Positions 63,578 to 64,000 of a stretch of 64,000 nucleotides of DNA are shown here, one piece after another. The DNA lies in contig VMEE01000095.1 in the NCBI GenBank assembly GCA_009910795.1, positions 1 to 64,000 on the forward strand, read 5' to 3'. The position numbers were made by a program, and so were the translations under genes. How positions within the stretch are numbered: position 1 is the stretch's first letter; every line of letters begins with the position of its first letter. The DNA is from Dehalobacter sp. CP (lineage in GTDB: Bacteria; Bacillota_B; Desulfitobacteriia; Desulfitobacteriales; Syntrophobotulaceae). Below the pieces are notes generated by a model. That model worked only from the letters and a program-made list of their open reading frames with translations. It had not been told where the DNA came from and searched no databases.

Positions 63578-64000
63578 TCATAATCCCATCATCTCCCTTA
63601 CCACCCGGTCGGCCATTTTCACCGCACCGACCAGCACCAGCATATTAAAAATAAGCTCACCTACATAGGACCATACCATGGTCACGGCACTGGCACTGGT
63701 ATCGACCACCGGCGGGGAAGCTGCAAAAACAGAAAAGATAATACAGGCAAGTACAATAATCGCCCCTTCCAGACAGGCGGCGGCATAACTTTTCAAAAAG
63801 GATACGCCGATACTCTGGCTCGGCTCCCCGGCAAACGAGGCCAGCGGCACAGGAGCGATAGCCGTATATAAATAGAGCTTAAAAAACCTGCCGTACACCG
63901 TCATGATCATAATGAAAGACAGTACGGTGATGAATAAGCCCCCGAGCAGAGTGACCGCCCACAACGGGATGCTCTCTAAAAAGCCGCAATTCTCAACAGC
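63578..64000 (-). CDS. VirB6/TrbL-like conjugation membrane protein (partial)
   Basis: The reading frame stays open to the window end, so the N-terminal part is missing. The visible 140 residues hold about four helices with conserved-looking loops (YTAIAPVPLASFAG, FLKSYAAACLEGAIIV). The PVPLA...F..SYA pattern is typical of the polytopic channel proteins next to PrgI and VirB4 in Tn1549-type elements. The assignment to VirB6/TrbL is by pattern and context. Confidence 0.6.
   Translation of the reverse strand, partial: AVENCGFLESIPLWAVTLLGGLFITVLSFIMIMTVYGRFFKLYLYTAIAPVPLASFAGEPSQSIGVSFLKSYAAACLEGAIIVLACIIFSVFAASPPVVDTSASAVTMVWSYVGELIFNMLVLVGAVKMADRVVREMMGL

Overview
The window looks like a chromosome segment of a low-to-mid GC, endospore-forming Firmicute of the Peptococcaceae/Desulfitobacteriaceae type (Desulfitobacterium, Dehalobacter or Desulfosporosinus relatives). 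The reasons are the gene order sigH-rlmB-DHFR-thyX-mrnC-cysS-gltX-ispDF-yacL, the neighbouring ctsR-mcsA-mcsB-clpC-radA stress operon, an IspD-IspF fusion and clostridial-style ribosome binding sites. The genus is an inference from gene order; no 16S gene is present.

Layout. 1-1598: the end of a mobile element that lies mostly outside the window. Its large serine recombinase gene runs into the 3' end of an initiator tRNA gene. 1577-18135: core chromosome, almost all on the minus strand: tRNA-fMet, tRNA-Tyr and tRNA-Thr; the sigH to yacL block; then radA, clpC, mcsB, mcsA and ctsR behind a heptad-repeat CtsR operator. 18244-22717: small core genes (an acidic tail-anchored protein, a NUDIX hydrolase, a CmpB-like membrane protein) and a yyaL/DUF255 gene broken by a 20-base insertion right at its CxxC motif.

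22.75 kb to the window end reads as one large integrative and conjugative element. A second serine recombinase abuts the yyaL start; it is preceded by a 49-residue ORF and a roughly 250-base region rich in nested inverted repeats. Cargo follows: a macro-domain/membrane coiled-coil/vWA trio (25.2-28.3 kb) and a complete BREX type 4 phage-defence operon (28.6-42.6 kb). In the BREX operon a cysteine desulfurase and a PAPS-reductase/ferredoxin protein replace the usual adenine methyltransferase, so it looks like a sulfur-based DNA-marking system. A regulatory zone (43.1-44.75 kb) carries a tRNA-like remnant, a sigma-like factor, an XRE repressor and a c-di-GMP-I riboswitch with no gene directly behind it. 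Next comes an operon (57.6 to 45.0 kb, minus strand) combining a Tad/Flp pilus system with two radical SAM enzymes, a U32-family protein and a secreted protein holding a long array of aromatic-X-X triplets. That array resembles the substrates of cyclophane-forming radical SAM enzymes (triceptide-type RiPPs). From 57.6 kb to the end are type IV secretion/conjugation genes (NlpC/P60 hydrolase, VirB4 ATPase, PrgI-like protein, VirB6-like protein, a Spo0E-like small protein).

The two most interesting systems are the BREX type 4 operon with its built-in sulfur donor, and the candidate surface-exposed triceptide coupled to a Tad pilus, with an orphan c-di-GMP riboswitch at the operon's 3' end.
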